Below are positions 27,881-39,504 of a stretch of 64,000 nt of DNA, piece by piece. How positions within the stretch are numbered: position 1 is the stretch's first letter; each line of letters starts with the position of its first letter. The stretch spans positions 248,001 to 312,000 of the forward strand of contig NC_018209.1 of the NCBI RefSeq assembly GCF_000219625.1, in the 5' to 3' direction. The notes under the pieces were generated by a model. It saw only the letters and a list, made by a program, of their open reading frames with translations, was not told the DNA's origin and made no database searches. Source of the DNA: Zymoseptoria tritici IPO323 (taxonomy: Eukaryota > Ascomycota > Dothideomycetes > Mycosphaerellales > Mycosphaerellaceae). The position numbers and the translations under genes were made by a program.

Positions 27881-30090
27881 TCTCGCGGAGTGCTGAGCTG
27901 AAGTGGTCTGAGTCTAATGATGTATTGTAATGAACAACGCGCCAGATTCAGCGTTTGAAGTGTTGATGCAGAGCTCGAGGCCACGTTTGTTCGTGAGAAT
28001 TGCTAAGCGAACGGGAAGCCTGAAAGTGCGCTAGAGGAAAGGAAGTGAAGTGAAGTGACGTGAATATGAAAGCAGGCCTACGGTACCTCACTTGACGACA
28101 TCTGGCTTGCAATGCATGTGTGCCTTTCTTCTTCTAACAAAACAGCTGTACATACCATTTGTCACACGACACAACAGCTTACCAACTAGTTCCCTTCTCG
28201 TTGTGGCACGGCTCGTGGTTGTGTGCTGCGTGGATGGATTGAGGATGATTTCGATGCCTGTTGCAGCCATGACGTCCTCATGCTCGTCCCACGCCGGGAG
28301 ACGCTGAGTTTGTGCGGTCTCGACATTGACATTGTGAGGTCGCCGCTTCGACGAGGACATGTTGATCGTGTCAGAAGCCGACACTTGATCATGAAGAGAC
28401 CGCCTCCGGCTGCATCACCGTCGCAGCCTGTTTGTTGTCTCTTGCACCTGTCCCGACGACGCGGCATCATGGCCGATGAGGACCTTGCATCAAAACATGT
28501 CGCCCTCGCCCCGTTGGGAAGAATTGTGGTCTAGATGGAATCTGGGCTCGTTGCCAGGCTGAGACCGTTTTAACGGCCATGTTGATGTCGCCTCCTCTTT
28601 CCACCATTCTTGCGGCAAATCCTCGTGTCATCCTCCGACATCATCATCGCATGACGTCGTTCCCTTCATGGGTGATGAGGCTGATGGAGGGTTTGCCGGG
28701 GTGCACGAAAACTCTCTCATCGTACGACCACAAACCCATCGCAACCTTGAGAACCTTGGATCAACCTCACTCGTCATCCTCTCACCGTCAGCAGAGTAGA
28801 GTCTCCCGTCACCACACACATCACCCGATGATACCACGTCGCACCGTCTCCGCATCCACTCCGCCATGCCACACGATAGGCGCTTGAGGGAAGGACGAGG
28901 ATGTTTGTGCGCTCGGCGAATGGAGCAAGATGGAGCCGGTGGCAGGGGTGTCATTGGCTCGGCGGCTTCGCTGTCAGGTACACCAATCAGCGTGGACTTG
29001 GCCCTGAATTGTGAAACTTCGATGCATGACCGGGTTTGTCCGTTGCTTGATGTTGGCGCCGAGGAATTGAATGGGAGAGGCGAGGAGAATGTCGAGTGGC
29101 AGAGTATGCGGTGAAGGATGAAGTCGTCCGCCAGACCCGAGATGCGACCTTGAACCCGTCTGCACCAAACAGCGACATCTCCATCCACCTCGAGACGAGA
29201 ACAGGGCATTCATCAATCAAGAGAATCATCATCGGGTTGTGATCCTATTCTTGCCTCTCCATCCGCTTCACTCGGCCCAGCCCTTCCTTCCTTTCCCCTC
29301 CTAGCGGGAACACGGACATCCGCCAATTTCTCAACCACCAAACCCGACTGACTTCCCGGTTCTCTCACAGTCTTGCTACACTCAACTTCCCTCCTTCATC
29401 TCCGCCACTCAGAACCTTCACTTTTGCCAGTATTCTCCTTTGTCGACACAGACGACATATTGTGTAATTCCAGAATCGCATCTTTAATCGCCACGACATC
29501 CCCACGGAACTCTTCACCGACACTCCCCGGGCAACGCTAGGACGACGGTTGTGGCTTGCGTGGCGGGCAATCTTGAACGGGACCCACAGGACTCACGACA
29601 ATTCCAATCAAAAAGAACGGACAATCCGCCACCTCTTTCTTTGCAGAGAGTCATCTCGACGACAACCGCGAATACAATGCCGCCGCCGTGAATGGCATTG
29701 TATAGTCAATTCGACCACCTGATCCAGCAATCGCCCACTTTGCATTGCATTCTTCATTCATTCACTCTTTTGGGCCATACTTAAGGACGCGCCCAGCTGG
29801 ATTTCGCGCGCGCGTCGAGCAAATACCAGACAACTTCATCAATTCACAACCTCTTCGCCACTCATTTCAATAACACGAAAGTCATCACATCGACTACCGA
29901 AACCTACATCACTCCCGTCGATTCTCCGACCACAATCGAACAAAGCCTTTCCCGCGTGGCCTCGGGCCTCTAATTGCCTACCGTTCTTGGGCGGATCGAC
30001 CCCCCCTATCCGCGCGACTCTTTGTCCTCCGCACGGGCCATTCACGGAAACCTCCCATCACAGTCGCTGGACGACTCGCCTCCATCCGTC
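27881..30090. other. 2.2 kb intergenic; promoter and leader of the ferric reductase
   Basis: Several overlapping frames of 80-190 codons on both strands carry no motifs. From about 29230 to 30090 the plus strand is C/T/A-rich with few G runs, as in long fungal leaders. Iron-response GATA-type sites may lie here but I did not score them. Confidence 0.4.
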
Positions 30091-32313
30091 ATGGCCTTTC
30101 TCCAACACAACCATCGCTCACATTCTCACCTCCACGCCCGCGGGCTCACACTCCCTTTGGATGCCGGACGAAACGACGACCGAATAATGGCACCTCGAGA
30201 CGCGGATGCATTACCGGACGCGATGCCCATTCCACGACCGGTCGTGACGGATTTTGGCGATGCGCTGAACTTGACCGCCGCCGCGTCGCCTTTCTCGCAT
30301 GGACTGAATGGCGTGGATCAGTACATGAATTATTTGTTTGCGAATGCTATTGTCGGGTCATTTCTGGCTCTTCTTGGATTAACACTAATATACCGATGGA
30401 TCAAGATGGGAAATGCGCATATGCGGCATTTATTCACGATGAATCGCGACTCTGACCAGAGATATTTCATGCACAATCATGGAGATTTCTGGCCGAAGGT
30501 GAAGAGGTCCATTCTATATGCGCCGCTGTGGAAGAATCGCCACAACAAGGAGATTCAGATTACGCAGGCCGTCACCATCGGCACGTTGCCATCTCGATTT
30601 CATACAGTGCTTTTGCTGGCGTATGTTCTCAGTAATATCGCATACTGCCTCGCTCTGGACTGGACGAAGCCGGATTACGAAGTTGTTGCAGAGCTGCGCG
30701 GACGAACTGGAGTACTGGCTGCACTAAACCTCATCCCGACGGTCCTCTTCGCACTGAGGAACAACCCATTAATACCGATCCTCAAGGTTTCCTACGACAC
30801 ATTTAATCTCCTCCATCGATGGTGTGCCAGGATCATGGTGTTCGAGAGCATCATCCACACCATCATGTGGGCAGTGAACGCAGTCAAGGCGGGAGGGTAC
30901 GATCAGATCTCCATCTCGCTGTCCACCAGCATGAGCTACACCTGGGGAATGGTCGGAACAGGACTGTTCACTTTCATGGCATTGTCGGCGTTTGGACCGT
31001 TGAGACATGCTGCGTACGAGACGTTCATCAACTCGCATCGACTGATGGTGTTGGTTTCGATCATTGCGGTGTACCTCCACCTGGATCTGGCGAATCTGCC
31101 GATGCTGCCGTATGTGCAGTTGAGTTTGGCATTCTGGGCTGCGGAGGTGGTGTGGAGAATAGGCAGGATTCTCTACCACAATGCGAGCCGTAAGCGAGGA
31201 TTGACCAAAGTGACGGTGGAATGGCTACCGAATGACGCCTGTCGGGTGACATTCGAGTTGTCAAGACCGTGGAAGTGGAGGCCTGGATGTCATGTGCACG
31301 CGTATATTCCTACGCTAGCATTGTGGTCCAGCCATCCCTTCTCCATCGCTTGGGCGGAGAACCGCTCCCAAGGAGCCCCGATGGAGATTGAGATGGAGAA
31401 GTTTGACAAGATGCCCGCATCCTCAACAGGCATCTTCGACCCGGCCGCCGCGCAACGAAACAGCCACTTTGGCGCACGATCGTCCGTCTTCGCATCCCCT
31501 CTGCGAAACTCCGTCGCCGCGCCTCGAACCTCCGTCTTCGCCCAACCCGTCCGCTCCTCCAACTACATGTCCCCAATCGTCGAGTCACCCACCTCCTCCA
31601 TCCACAAACTCCCAAAACTCGCACCCACCACCACTCTCACCCAAACGACATCTCACGCCTCCTCAAATCACGACCACCCCACCCCCGACCTCACCCTCCC
31701 CCGCGACGCAAACGTCACCTCCCTCTCCCTCGTGATCCGCGCTCGCACCGGCATGACCCGCCACATGTACAACCGCGTGGCCGCAAGTCCAACCCGCTCC
31801 TTCACAACCTGGGGCGCCATCGAGGGCCCTTACGGCGGGCATGAATCCCTCTCCTCCTACGGCACCGTCATCCTCTTCGCCGGCGGCGTGGGAATCACGC
31901 ATTGCATCGGCTACATCCGGCACCTGCTCCTGCAATACCAAGCCGGCACGACATCCACACGGAAAATCCTTCTCGTATGGTCCGTCCCCACGACGGAATC
32001 TCTCGAATGGGTGCGCGCATGGATGGACACGATTTTACGCATGGAATGTCGGAGAGAAGTCCTCCGCATCCAACTCTTCGTCACAAAACCACGGCATCGA
32101 GGAGAGGTTGTCAGCTCGACGGGAAGCGTGCAGATGTTTCCCGGACGATGTAATCCCACGACGATTTTGAAGAGGGAGGTTCCCGAGCGGATTGGAGCGA
32201 TGGGCGTCACGGTTTGTGGACCGGGAGCGTTTGCGGATAATGTGAGGGCGGCGTGTCGGAGTGTGGTGAGGGAAGTCCAATTGGACTTTGTGGAGGAGGC
32301 GTACACGTATTGA
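30091..32313 (+). CDS. Ferric/cupric reductase transmembrane component (FRE family)
   Basis: Single exon, 740 residues from ATG 30091; the in-frame stretch before it begins without an ATG. A His-rich N-terminal segment (HNHRSHSHLHARG) precedes the first helix at about residue 90. The ferric-reductase domain has the paired haem histidines: HRWCARIMVFESIIHT (about 243-258) and NSHRLMVLVSIIAVYLHL (about 314-331). The FAD site HPFSIAW is near 415, and the NAD(P)H site FAGGVGITHCIGYIRHLL near 595, with CGPGAFADNVR close to the C-terminus. A Ser/Thr-rich insertion (about 440-550) interrupts the flavin domain. The enzyme moves electrons across the plasma membrane to reduce extracellular Fe(III)/Cu(II) for uptake. 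No permease or multicopper oxidase is adjacent. Confidence 0.93.
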   Translation: MAFLQHNHRSHSHLHARGLTLPLDAGRNDDRIMAPRDADALPDAMPIPRPVVTDFGDALNLTAAASPFSHGLNGVDQYMNYLFANAIVGSFLALLGLTLIYRWIKMGNAHMRHLFTMNRDSDQRYFMHNHGDFWPKVKRSILYAPLWKNRHNKEIQITQAVTIGTLPSRFHTVLLLAYVLSNIAYCLALDWTKPDYEVVAELRGRTGVLAALNLIPTVLFALRNNPLIPILKVSYDTFNLLHRWCARIMVFESIIHTIMWAVNAVKAGGYDQISISLSTSMSYTWGMVGTGLFTFMALSAFGPLRHAAYETFINSHRLMVLVSIIAVYLHLDLANLPMLPYVQLSLAFWAAEVVWRIGRILYHNASRKRGLTKVTVEWLPNDACRVTFELSRPWKWRPGCHVHAYIPTLALWSSHPFSIAWAENRSQGAPMEIEMEKFDKMPASSTGIFDPAAAQRNSHFGARSSVFASPLRNSVAAPRTSVFAQPVRSSNYMSPIVESPTSSIHKLPKLAPTTTLTQTTSHASSNHDHPTPDLTLPRDANVTSLSLVIRARTGMTRHMYNRVAASPTRSFTTWGAIEGPYGGHESLSSYGTVILFAGGVGITHCIGYIRHLLLQYQAGTTSTRKILLVWSVPTTESLEWVRAWMDTILRMECRREVLRIQLFVTKPRHRGEVVSSTGSVQMFPGRCNPTTILKREVPERIGAMGVTVCGPGAFADNVRAACRSVVREVQLDFVEEAYTY

Positions 32314-33207
32314 GGCAGAGGATGGAAGTGGATTCTTGAGGTGGATTCTTTTTTTTTGTTGATTTTGTTGCGCTTGAGCGAGCATTTTTCTTGTTCTTTC
32401 TTGGATGGAAAGTTGCGAGTTTGGAGAGGAGGATACCACAGTTTGGAAACCTGGAAAGTTGCATGGGAGAGTAAGGTACAGTTGCATACGACAGAGCGGG
32501 TTGATAGCAGACGAGCAGTGAGCAGCGAGCAAGTGAGCTAGAGAAGCTCTTAACAGCAGATGTCCAGTAGTTTGGACAGAATTGAAAGGGAAGATTATGC
32601 CCTTCTACACTCATCAACAATATTCCGGTGACTTTGCCCATACCGTCTATGGTCCTCTTTTTGCGTCTCTCCTCTCGAATGCTCGCCTGAACAACACAGC
32701 GTCTACCCTCCGTCGTGATTCCGTAGTTTGACTTCGCTCATGGGTCAATGCAAGAACCACAGTGGGGAGAAGATAAATATAGCAATAGACCCTCGTGTTT
32801 GGGTCGGAGGAGGTTTTAGGCCTGAGGAATTCGAGGGTTCACCGTTTCTGAACCGGCATCCCCTTGCGTCGTCGGTGACGAGGTTAGCTTTGCATTGACC
32901 CGATACCGAAGGACATTGATCTTCACTTTCACACATACTCGCGTGGTCGTATCGCTTGGCCGAGTTGATCGAGCCACTGACTGGGCGGACACCGTTCTGG
33001 CGTATCGTATTGCATTGCACTGCATTCTCTGCCCACGACCTCCTCGTCATACCCCAGCAGCAAAAGCGCCAGAAACCCCGCCAAGCCAGCATCTCGAGTT
33101 CGACAACCCCATCGCCTCCGAACCCACACGACTCACACGAACCCAGCACAGCGCCCACCTGCGGCCATCCCATATCACCCTCCATCCGCGACCCTGATGC
33201 CCTCACA
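32314..33207. other. Intergenic; promoter of the Cps1-like gene
   Basis: About 890 bp between two plus-strand genes. The open frame of Cps1 extends upstream to 32956 without a better ATG context, so some of this is leader. No repeat or other gene is seen. Confidence 0.4.
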
Positions 33208-36200
33208 ATGGCAGACCACCTCCCCCCCGAACTCTCCGCGCAACTGCGCCAACTGGACATCGACCTCGAAGAAGGCGACATCACGCGGAAAGGATACGAG
33301 AAGAGGCGGGCGATGATTCTGGCGCAGTTTTTACCGGCCGCGGTGAATGAGGGACAAGATGGGAGGACGGGGAGTATGCTCAGCCACGAACAGGCGCAAG
33401 CACAATTGTCACAAGTCGGAGGAGGAGGACATTCGAGACAGACGAGTCGAGGGAGTGTCATTCCCGCGGGACCGTTTATGCAGGATTATTCATCAGGAGG
33501 TCCGGGAGATGGGTATGCGGGGCAGCAACAATATGATGGACGAGGAGGGGAGGGATTCGAGCCGCCGAGCCAGGTGCAGCGGTTTCAAGAGCAGCAGTTG
33601 GGAATGGTGCCGCCGCCGAGGGCTCAGGCTTCGCAGCAGTTCGCTCAGCAACAACAACAGTCGCAACGGCAGAGTTCGTTTAGTATGCTGCAACCTGCTC
33701 CACAGGGGAATCGGCCGGGGAGTAATCACAGTCGGTACAGTTCGATGGTGAGGGATGATTATGCTTTCAACCCGGATGCGAAGACGCCAGGAGGAGGAGG
33801 AGGATGGGGAGGGAGTGAGGCTGGGAGCAGGATGAGCACGATGCTGGACTCTCAACAGGGATATTTTTCGGATTTCGCGGGACAGCAACTCGCGGATCAG
33901 AGGCCGCGGGAGAGTTATGGTGGACCGCAGAGGTATAGCATGGGCGAAGCCTTTTCTCCCACGGCGATGATTCCGCCTCCGTTGATGAGGGATGATCTAC
34001 CGAGTGCGCATGTTCATCAATTACCACTGGAGCCGAGAGATGTGCCTTTTGCCGTGCACGATCCGCATAACAGCAGTATTCCCATGTCGAACTTCGACAA
34101 CATTGGAGCAGTCCTGCGACATCGAGGAAAAATGCAAGCCCGCCAACCAGCGTACTGGGTTCTGGACTCCAAGGGCAAAGAAACAGCGAGCATCACCTGG
34201 GATAAATTTACCTCTCGCGCGGAGAAAGTCGCCCAAGTCATCCGGGACAAGTCGAATCTCTACCGCGGCGACCGCGTAGCTCTCGTATACCGCGACACGG
34301 AGGTCATCGAATTCGCCATCGCGTTGATGGGATGTTTCATCGCGGGGGTAGTGGCCGTACCGATCAACAATGTCAACGACTATCAGAAACTATCCCTCCT
34401 CTTGACCACCACGCAAAGTCACCTCGCCCTCACGACGGATAACAATCTCAAAGCCTTCTCGCGGGACATTTCAAATCAGAAATTGAAGTGGCCGACGGGC
34501 GTGGAGTGGTGGAAAACAAACGAGTTCGGGTCCTATCATCCGAAAAAGAAGGATGGAGATGCACCGTTGCAGGTCCCGGATTTGGCGTATATTGAGTTCT
34601 CGAGAGCGCCGACGGGGGATTTGAGAGGAGTGGTGTTGTCGCATCGCACGATCATGCATCAGATGGCGTGTTTATCCGCGATGGTGGCAACGATTCCGAC
34701 GACTTCGGCGAAGGATGTGGATACGTTTTCGAGTACGCTGAGGAGCACGGATGGGAGTTATATTGTCAATCGACCGGGACGGCATGAGACGATCATGAGT
34801 TACCTGGATCCGAGGGAGAGTTGTGGACTTATTTTGGGCGTACTGTTGGGGGTTTATGGCGGCCATACGACGGTCTGCTTTGAGAGCAAGACGGTCGACA
34901 CACCGGGTTTGTATGCCCATCTGATCAGCAAGTATCGCGCGACGATCATGGTGGCGGATTATCCCGGACTGAAGAGAGCGGCGTATAATTACCAGCAGGA
35001 TCCCATGGCGACGCGGAATTTCAAGAAGAATATGGAGCCAAATTTTTCCAGCGTCAAGATTTGTCTGATTGACAGTCTGACGGTCGACGCGGAGTTTCAC
35101 GATATCTTGGCGGATCGATGGTTGAAACCGATGAGGAATCCGCGCGCGAGGGAATTGGTCGCGCCCATGTTGGCGTTGCCGGAACATGGCGGGATGATCA
35201 TTTCCGTCCGGGACTGGCTGGGAGGGGAAGAGAGGATGGGGTGTGATCTCACACTGATGAGGGAAGAGGAGGATGTCGAAGGGGATAGTGATGACAATGT
35301 TCCTGAGAGTCCGAGCACGGCGAATAATTACACCAGTCTGCTGGATAGCACACATTCTGGGAAAGGACGCAAGGCGGTTGCGTCGTCGCAGAGTAAGAGG
35401 GGACGCACCGAGTTGAGCGAAGTCCTGCTGGACAAGGAGAGTTTGAAGACGAATGAGGTGGTTATCATCGCGATGGGGGAGGAGGCGGTGAAACGAGCCA
35501 ATGAACCTGGGACGGTGAGGGCGGGTGCGTTTGGATATCCCATTCCGGACGCGACATTGGCGCTCGTGGATCCGGAGACGAATTTGTTGTGTGCTCCCTT
35601 CACGGTCGGCGAGATCTGGGTGGACTCACCGAGTTTGAGTGGAGGTTTCTGGGCGCTGCCGAAACATACCGAGACGATTTTCCACGCGCGGCCGTATCGA
35701 TTTGTGGAAGGATCCCCGACGCCGGTATTGGTGGAGCCGGAGTTCCTCCGCACGGGACTTCTGGGGTGTGTGATTGAAGGCAAAGTCTTCGTCTTGGGAC
35801 TGTACGAAGACCGGATACGACAGCGAGTAGAATGGGTCGAACACGGCGCGCACGAAGTCGAACACCGATATTTCTTCGTCCAACACCTCGTCGCGAGCGT
35901 GATGAAGACGGTGCCGAAGATTTACGACTGCTCCGCGTTTGACGCGCATGTGAATGGCGAGTATCTCCCCATCATCCTCATCGAGACGCAAGCGGCGAGC
36001 ACGGCGCCGACGAATCCCGGTGGTCCGCCGCGGCAACTGGATATTCCTTTCCTCGACTCGTTGAGTGAACGGGTCATGGAGGTGTTGTATCAGGAACATC
36101 ATTTGCGGGTGTATTGCGTGATGATGACGGCGCCGAATACGCTTCCCCGAGTGATTAAGAATGGGAGGAGGGATATCGGGAATATGCTCTGTCGGAAAGA

Positions 36201-38883
36201 ATTCGATAATGGGAATTTACCCTGTGTGCACGTCAAATTTGGCGTGGAGCGCGCGGTGCAGAATTTGCCGCTGGGTGATGATCCGGCGGGAGGGATCTGG
36301 AGTCCCATGGCGAGTCAGGTCAGGCAGGATATGTTGGCCATGCACTCGGATAAGCAGTACTCGGGGGTCGATCACAGGGAGGTGGTGATTGACGACCGAA
36401 CGAGTACCCCGCTGAACCAATTCAGCAATATCCACGATCTGATGCAGTGGCGGGTGACTCGCCAGGCGGAGGAATTGGCGTACTGCACGATTGATGGACG
36501 AGGAAGGGAAGGGAAAGGTGTGAACTGGAAGAAATTCGACCAGAAAGTCGCGGGCGTGGCGATGTACCTCAAAACAAAGGTCAAAGTCCAACCGGGCGAT
36601 CACCTCTTGTTGATGTACACCCACTCGGAAGATTTTGTCTACGCGGTCCACGCGGCGATGTGTCTGGGAGCCGTGGCGGTCCCGATGGCGCCTATCGACT
36701 CGAATCGCTTGAACGAGGACGCCCCGGCATTGCTGCATATGATCGCCGACTTCCGCATCAAAGCCATCTGCGTGAACGCGGACGTGGACGCGTTGTTGAA
36801 GCAAAAGGTCGTCAGTCAGCATTTGAAGCAGTCGGCGTTGATATTGAAGGTCAACCTGCCGCCGACATTCAACACGAGTAAACCGCCGAAACAATCCCAC
36901 GGATGTCGAGACTTGGGACTGACGATTCGACCCGCGTGGATCGGAGCGGGGTATCCCGTTGTGATTTGGACGTACTGGACGCCGGATCAGAGACGTATTG
37001 CCGTCCAACTGGGGCATAATACATTGATGGCGCTGTGTAAAGTGCAAAAGGAGACGTGTCAGATGACGTCGACCCGGCCGGTGTTGGGGTGTGTGAGGAG
37101 CACGATGGGACTGGGATTCTTGCATACCTGTCTCATGGGTGTGTTCCTCGCCACGCCGACGTATCTCGTCAGTCCGGTGGACTTTGCGGGGAATCCGAAT
37201 ATTCTCTTCCAGACGCTGGCGAGGTATAAGATCAAAGACACGTATGCGACGTCGCAAATGCTGGATCACGCGATTGCGCACTCCGCTGGAAAAGGACTGC
37301 ATTTACATGAGTTGAAGAACCTGATGATTGCGACCGAACAACGCCCCAAAGCAGATGTGTACAACCGCGTACGCCTCGCTTTCGCGCACTCCGCGCTCGA
37401 CAAGACGGCCATCAACACGATTTACTCGCATGTGCTGAATCCCATGGTCGCGAGCCGGAGTTACATGTGCATCGAGCCGATTGAGCTCTACCTCGACCCT
37501 GCATCCCTGCGGCGAGGACTGGTGGTTCCCGTCGACCCGGACCAGGAACAATTCGCGTTGCTGGTGCAGGATTCCGGTATGGTGCCCGTGAGCACGCAAA
37601 TCAGTATCGTCAACCCGGAGACGAATCGCCTCTGTCTCGTCGGCGAGTACGGGGAGATATGGGTGCAGTCGGAAGCGAACGCTCACTCGTTTTATGGGAC
37701 GAAAGATGCGTTTGATGCGGAGCGGTTCAATGGACGGACGGTGGATGGAGACCCCGGGGTGAGGTATGTTCGTACGGGAGACTTGGGGTTCTTGCATAGT
37801 GTCAGCCGACCGATTGGCCCGGGCGGGAATATGGTGGAGATGCAGGTGTTGTTCGTCCTGGGGAGTATCGGGGAGACGTTTGAGGTGAATGGCCTGCAGC
37901 ATTTCCCGATGGATGTCGAGGCGAGTGTGGAACGATGTCATCGCGCGCTCGTCCGGGGAGGGTGTGCGATTTTCCAAGCGGGGAGTTTGCTCGTGTTGAT
38001 TGCGGAGGTGAGGACGCGCGCGTTCCTGGCGAGTCTGGTGCCGATTATTGTCAACACGGTGTTGAATGAGCATCAACTCGTCCTGGACATCGTGGCGTTT
38101 GTCGCGTTGGGGGATTTTCCGAGGAGTCGGTTGGGGGAGAAACAGAGGGGGAAAATTCTCGCGAGTTGGGTGAGTCGCAAGATGAGAACCATTGCGCAAT
38201 TCTCGATCCGCGACCCGGATGCGGAGGGGAGTGTGGGCACTGCGGTGCCGGAAGAGGCGGCGTTGGTGAGGAGGCATAGTGGTCCCGCGACGAATGGGAG
38301 TAGCTCTGTGCATAATGGGTCGAGTTTGAGACAGATGGAGAGCGCGCAGGAACTTGGTAGGTCTGGTGGTGGGGAGGGAGGAGGGTTGATGCCGCCGCCT
38401 ATGCCGGAGGATCATCTCATGTTGCAGACGCATCCGGCGGTGATGAGCAGAGGGGACGATGTGGTGACGCCGACGGGGGAGACGCCGAGGCCGCTGGCAC
38501 TGAATACCACGCTGGAGTACTCGCCTGTGAACTTTTCGTTGACGCCGGGGGAGGGCGATAGGAGGGGTCCGCCGCCTAGTGGACCGAATTGGGGACTGGA
38601 CGATGAGTTGGATTTACCCACGCCGGATAGTTATGGGAAAGGGTTGATGGGCGAGGATGCGTTCCGGCATGGGTATCCGGAGTATCCTTCTGGGGGGGAT
38701 GGCGGGTATGATACCGAGAGTCCGGTGGAGATGCCTCGACCACTGGGAGGGGGGTTGAGGGTGGCGAATGCGGGGAGGAGGGATAGTAGTAGTAGTGGTA
38801 GTGAAGAGGGGATTGGAGGAGGGGAAAAGGGAGGGGATGATTGGGCGGGGGAGGCATTGAGGGATTTGAGGATTGAGAAGTAG
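33208..38883 (+). CDS. CPS1: Cps1/DIP2-like protein: DMAP1-binding domain plus two adenylate-forming-like domains
   Basis: Single uninterrupted exon of 1,891 residues; ATG 33208 opens MADHLPPELSAQLRQLDIDL, the usual start. Residues about 5-110 form the DMAP1-binding region, followed by a Gln/Gly-rich linker (about 120-280). The first ANL-like domain spans about 290-870 and the second about 1075-1640; a Gly/Ser/Pro-rich tail follows. Both ANL cores are degenerate: where active enzymes have S-G-T-T-G-x-P-K-G the first reads FSRAPTGDLRGVVLSHR (about 463) and the second WTYWTPDQRRIAV (about 1253). The second keeps YVRTGDLGFL (about 1520). In other ascomycetes Cps1 is required for virulence and normal growth; animal DIP2 relatives act in lipid metabolism. 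Here the biochemical activity is not readable. Fungal relatives are about 1,770-1,900 residues, so it is complete. Confidence 0.92.
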   Translation: MADHLPPELSAQLRQLDIDLEEGDITRKGYEKRRAMILAQFLPAAVNEGQDGRTGSMLSHEQAQAQLSQVGGGGHSRQTSRGSVIPAGPFMQDYSSGGPGDGYAGQQQYDGRGGEGFEPPSQVQRFQEQQLGMVPPPRAQASQQFAQQQQQSQRQSSFSMLQPAPQGNRPGSNHSRYSSMVRDDYAFNPDAKTPGGGGGWGGSEAGSRMSTMLDSQQGYFSDFAGQQLADQRPRESYGGPQRYSMGEAFSPTAMIPPPLMRDDLPSAHVHQLPLEPRDVPFAVHDPHNSSIPMSNFDNIGAVLRHRGKMQARQPAYWVLDSKGKETASITWDKFTSRAEKVAQVIRDKSNLYRGDRVALVYRDTEVIEFAIALMGCFIAGVVAVPINNVNDYQKLSLLLTTTQSHLALTTDNNLKAFSRDISNQKLKWPTGVEWWKTNEFGSYHPKKKDGDAPLQVPDLAYIEFSRAPTGDLRGVVLSHRTIMHQMACLSAMVATIPTTSAKDVDTFSSTLRSTDGSYIVNRPGRHETIMSYLDPRESCGLILGVLLGVYGGHTTVCFESKTVDTPGLYAHLISKYRATIMVADYPGLKRAAYNYQQDPMATRNFKKNMEPNFSSVKICLIDSLTVDAEFHDILADRWLKPMRNPRARELVAPMLALPEHGGMIISVRDWLGGEERMGCDLTLMREEEDVEGDSDDNVPESPSTANNYTSLLDSTHSGKGRKAVASSQSKRGRTELSEVLLDKESLKTNEVVIIAMGEEAVKRANEPGTVRAGAFGYPIPDATLALVDPETNLLCAPFTVGEIWVDSPSLSGGFWALPKHTETIFHARPYRFVEGSPTPVLVEPEFLRTGLLGCVIEGKVFVLGLYEDRIRQRVEWVEHGAHEVEHRYFFVQHLVASVMKTVPKIYDCSAFDAHVNGEYLPIILIETQAASTAPTNPGGPPRQLDIPFLDSLSERVMEVLYQEHHLRVYCVMMTAPNTLPRVIKNGRRDIGNMLCRKEFDNGNLPCVHVKFGVERAVQNLPLGDDPAGGIWSPMASQVRQDMLAMHSDKQYSGVDHREVVIDDRTSTPLNQFSNIHDLMQWRVTRQAEELAYCTIDGRGREGKGVNWKKFDQKVAGVAMYLKTKVKVQPGDHLLLMYTHSEDFVYAVHAAMCLGAVAVPMAPIDSNRLNEDAPALLHMIADFRIKAICVNADVDALLKQKVVSQHLKQSALILKVNLPPTFNTSKPPKQSHGCRDLGLTIRPAWIGAGYPVVIWTYWTPDQRRIAVQLGHNTLMALCKVQKETCQMTSTRPVLGCVRSTMGLGFLHTCLMGVFLATPTYLVSPVDFAGNPNILFQTLARYKIKDTYATSQMLDHAIAHSAGKGLHLHELKNLMIATEQRPKADVYNRVRLAFAHSALDKTAINTIYSHVLNPMVASRSYMCIEPIELYLDPASLRRGLVVPVDPDQEQFALLVQDSGMVPVSTQISIVNPETNRLCLVGEYGEIWVQSEANAHSFYGTKDAFDAERFNGRTVDGDPGVRYVRTGDLGFLHSVSRPIGPGGNMVEMQVLFVLGSIGETFEVNGLQHFPMDVEASVERCHRALVRGGCAIFQAGSLLVLIAEVRTRAFLASLVPIIVNTVLNEHQLVLDIVAFVALGDFPRSRLGEKQRGKILASWVSRKMRTIAQFSIRDPDAEGSVGTAVPEEAALVRRHSGPATNGSSSVHNGSSLRQMESAQELGRSGGGEGGGLMPPPMPEDHLMLQTHPAVMSRGDDVVTPTGETPRPLALNTTLEYSPVNFSLTPGEGDRRGPPPSGPNWGLDDELDLPTPDSYGKGLMGEDAFRHGYPEYPSGGDGGYDTESPVEMPRPLGGGLRVANAGRRDSSSSGSEEGIGGGEKGGDDWAGEALRDLRIEK

Positions 38884-39504
38884 ATGGATGTGGTGGTCAT
38901 TGAGGGCGTTCTTTCTGCATGGGGAGCGGGATGTGCATGGCGATGTACGATGGCGTTTTTCTTTTTTGATGGAGGCATTTGTGTACGTTTTTTTGGCGAT
39001 GTCATGGGGTAGGTGTGGCTGCATTTTTCACTGTGCACGTGGAGACTATGCATGAGGATGAATTGATGGAGACTTTGAGTAGGGAATCGTTTCTTCCTTC
39101 GCATTGCACTACGAGCATCGAGGGTAATATTGTCCACGGCAGAAGTGTCTTTGTTCGCTGCTGAGCACAGAAAGGGGTTGCGTCTTTCAGATGCTGGAAG
39201 GCATATCCACGAAGTCACACTCATCGGCAACACGATTTATTTCATGATCTTGGGCTGACGATCCTGCTTGTGGTAGTCACACGATCCCGCAATGCTACAA
39301 GGTAGCGCACTGTCAGCCGCTTTTGGTAGGCACGACTGACAGGCTTTGTTCGAAGTGAATGAAACTTCTTTGACGCTGACGCTTCCGGACAATGGAAACA
39401 TGTTCCTTCCCGGAGTCCCGACCTCGCCACCCCTCGTACATGGATTTATATCTACCTGTCTTGGTCTCGCTGCTTACTGCTCGTCAAGCAATCATTCATT
39501 CGAT
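38884..39504. other. Intergenic, nothing recognised
   Basis: About 620 bp between two plus-strand genes. The frame of the next gene is open back to 39346 but starts without an ATG there. Confidence 0.4.

Noticed and set aside
28628..29209. 193-codon minus-strand frame upstream of the ferric reductase
   Set aside because: No recognisable content, and it overlaps likely promoter sequence of the plus-strand gene.
36217..38433. Long minus-strand frames (361 and 376 codons) opposite Cps1
   Set aside because: His/Arg/Gln-rich mirror translations of the Cps1 exon with no motif.
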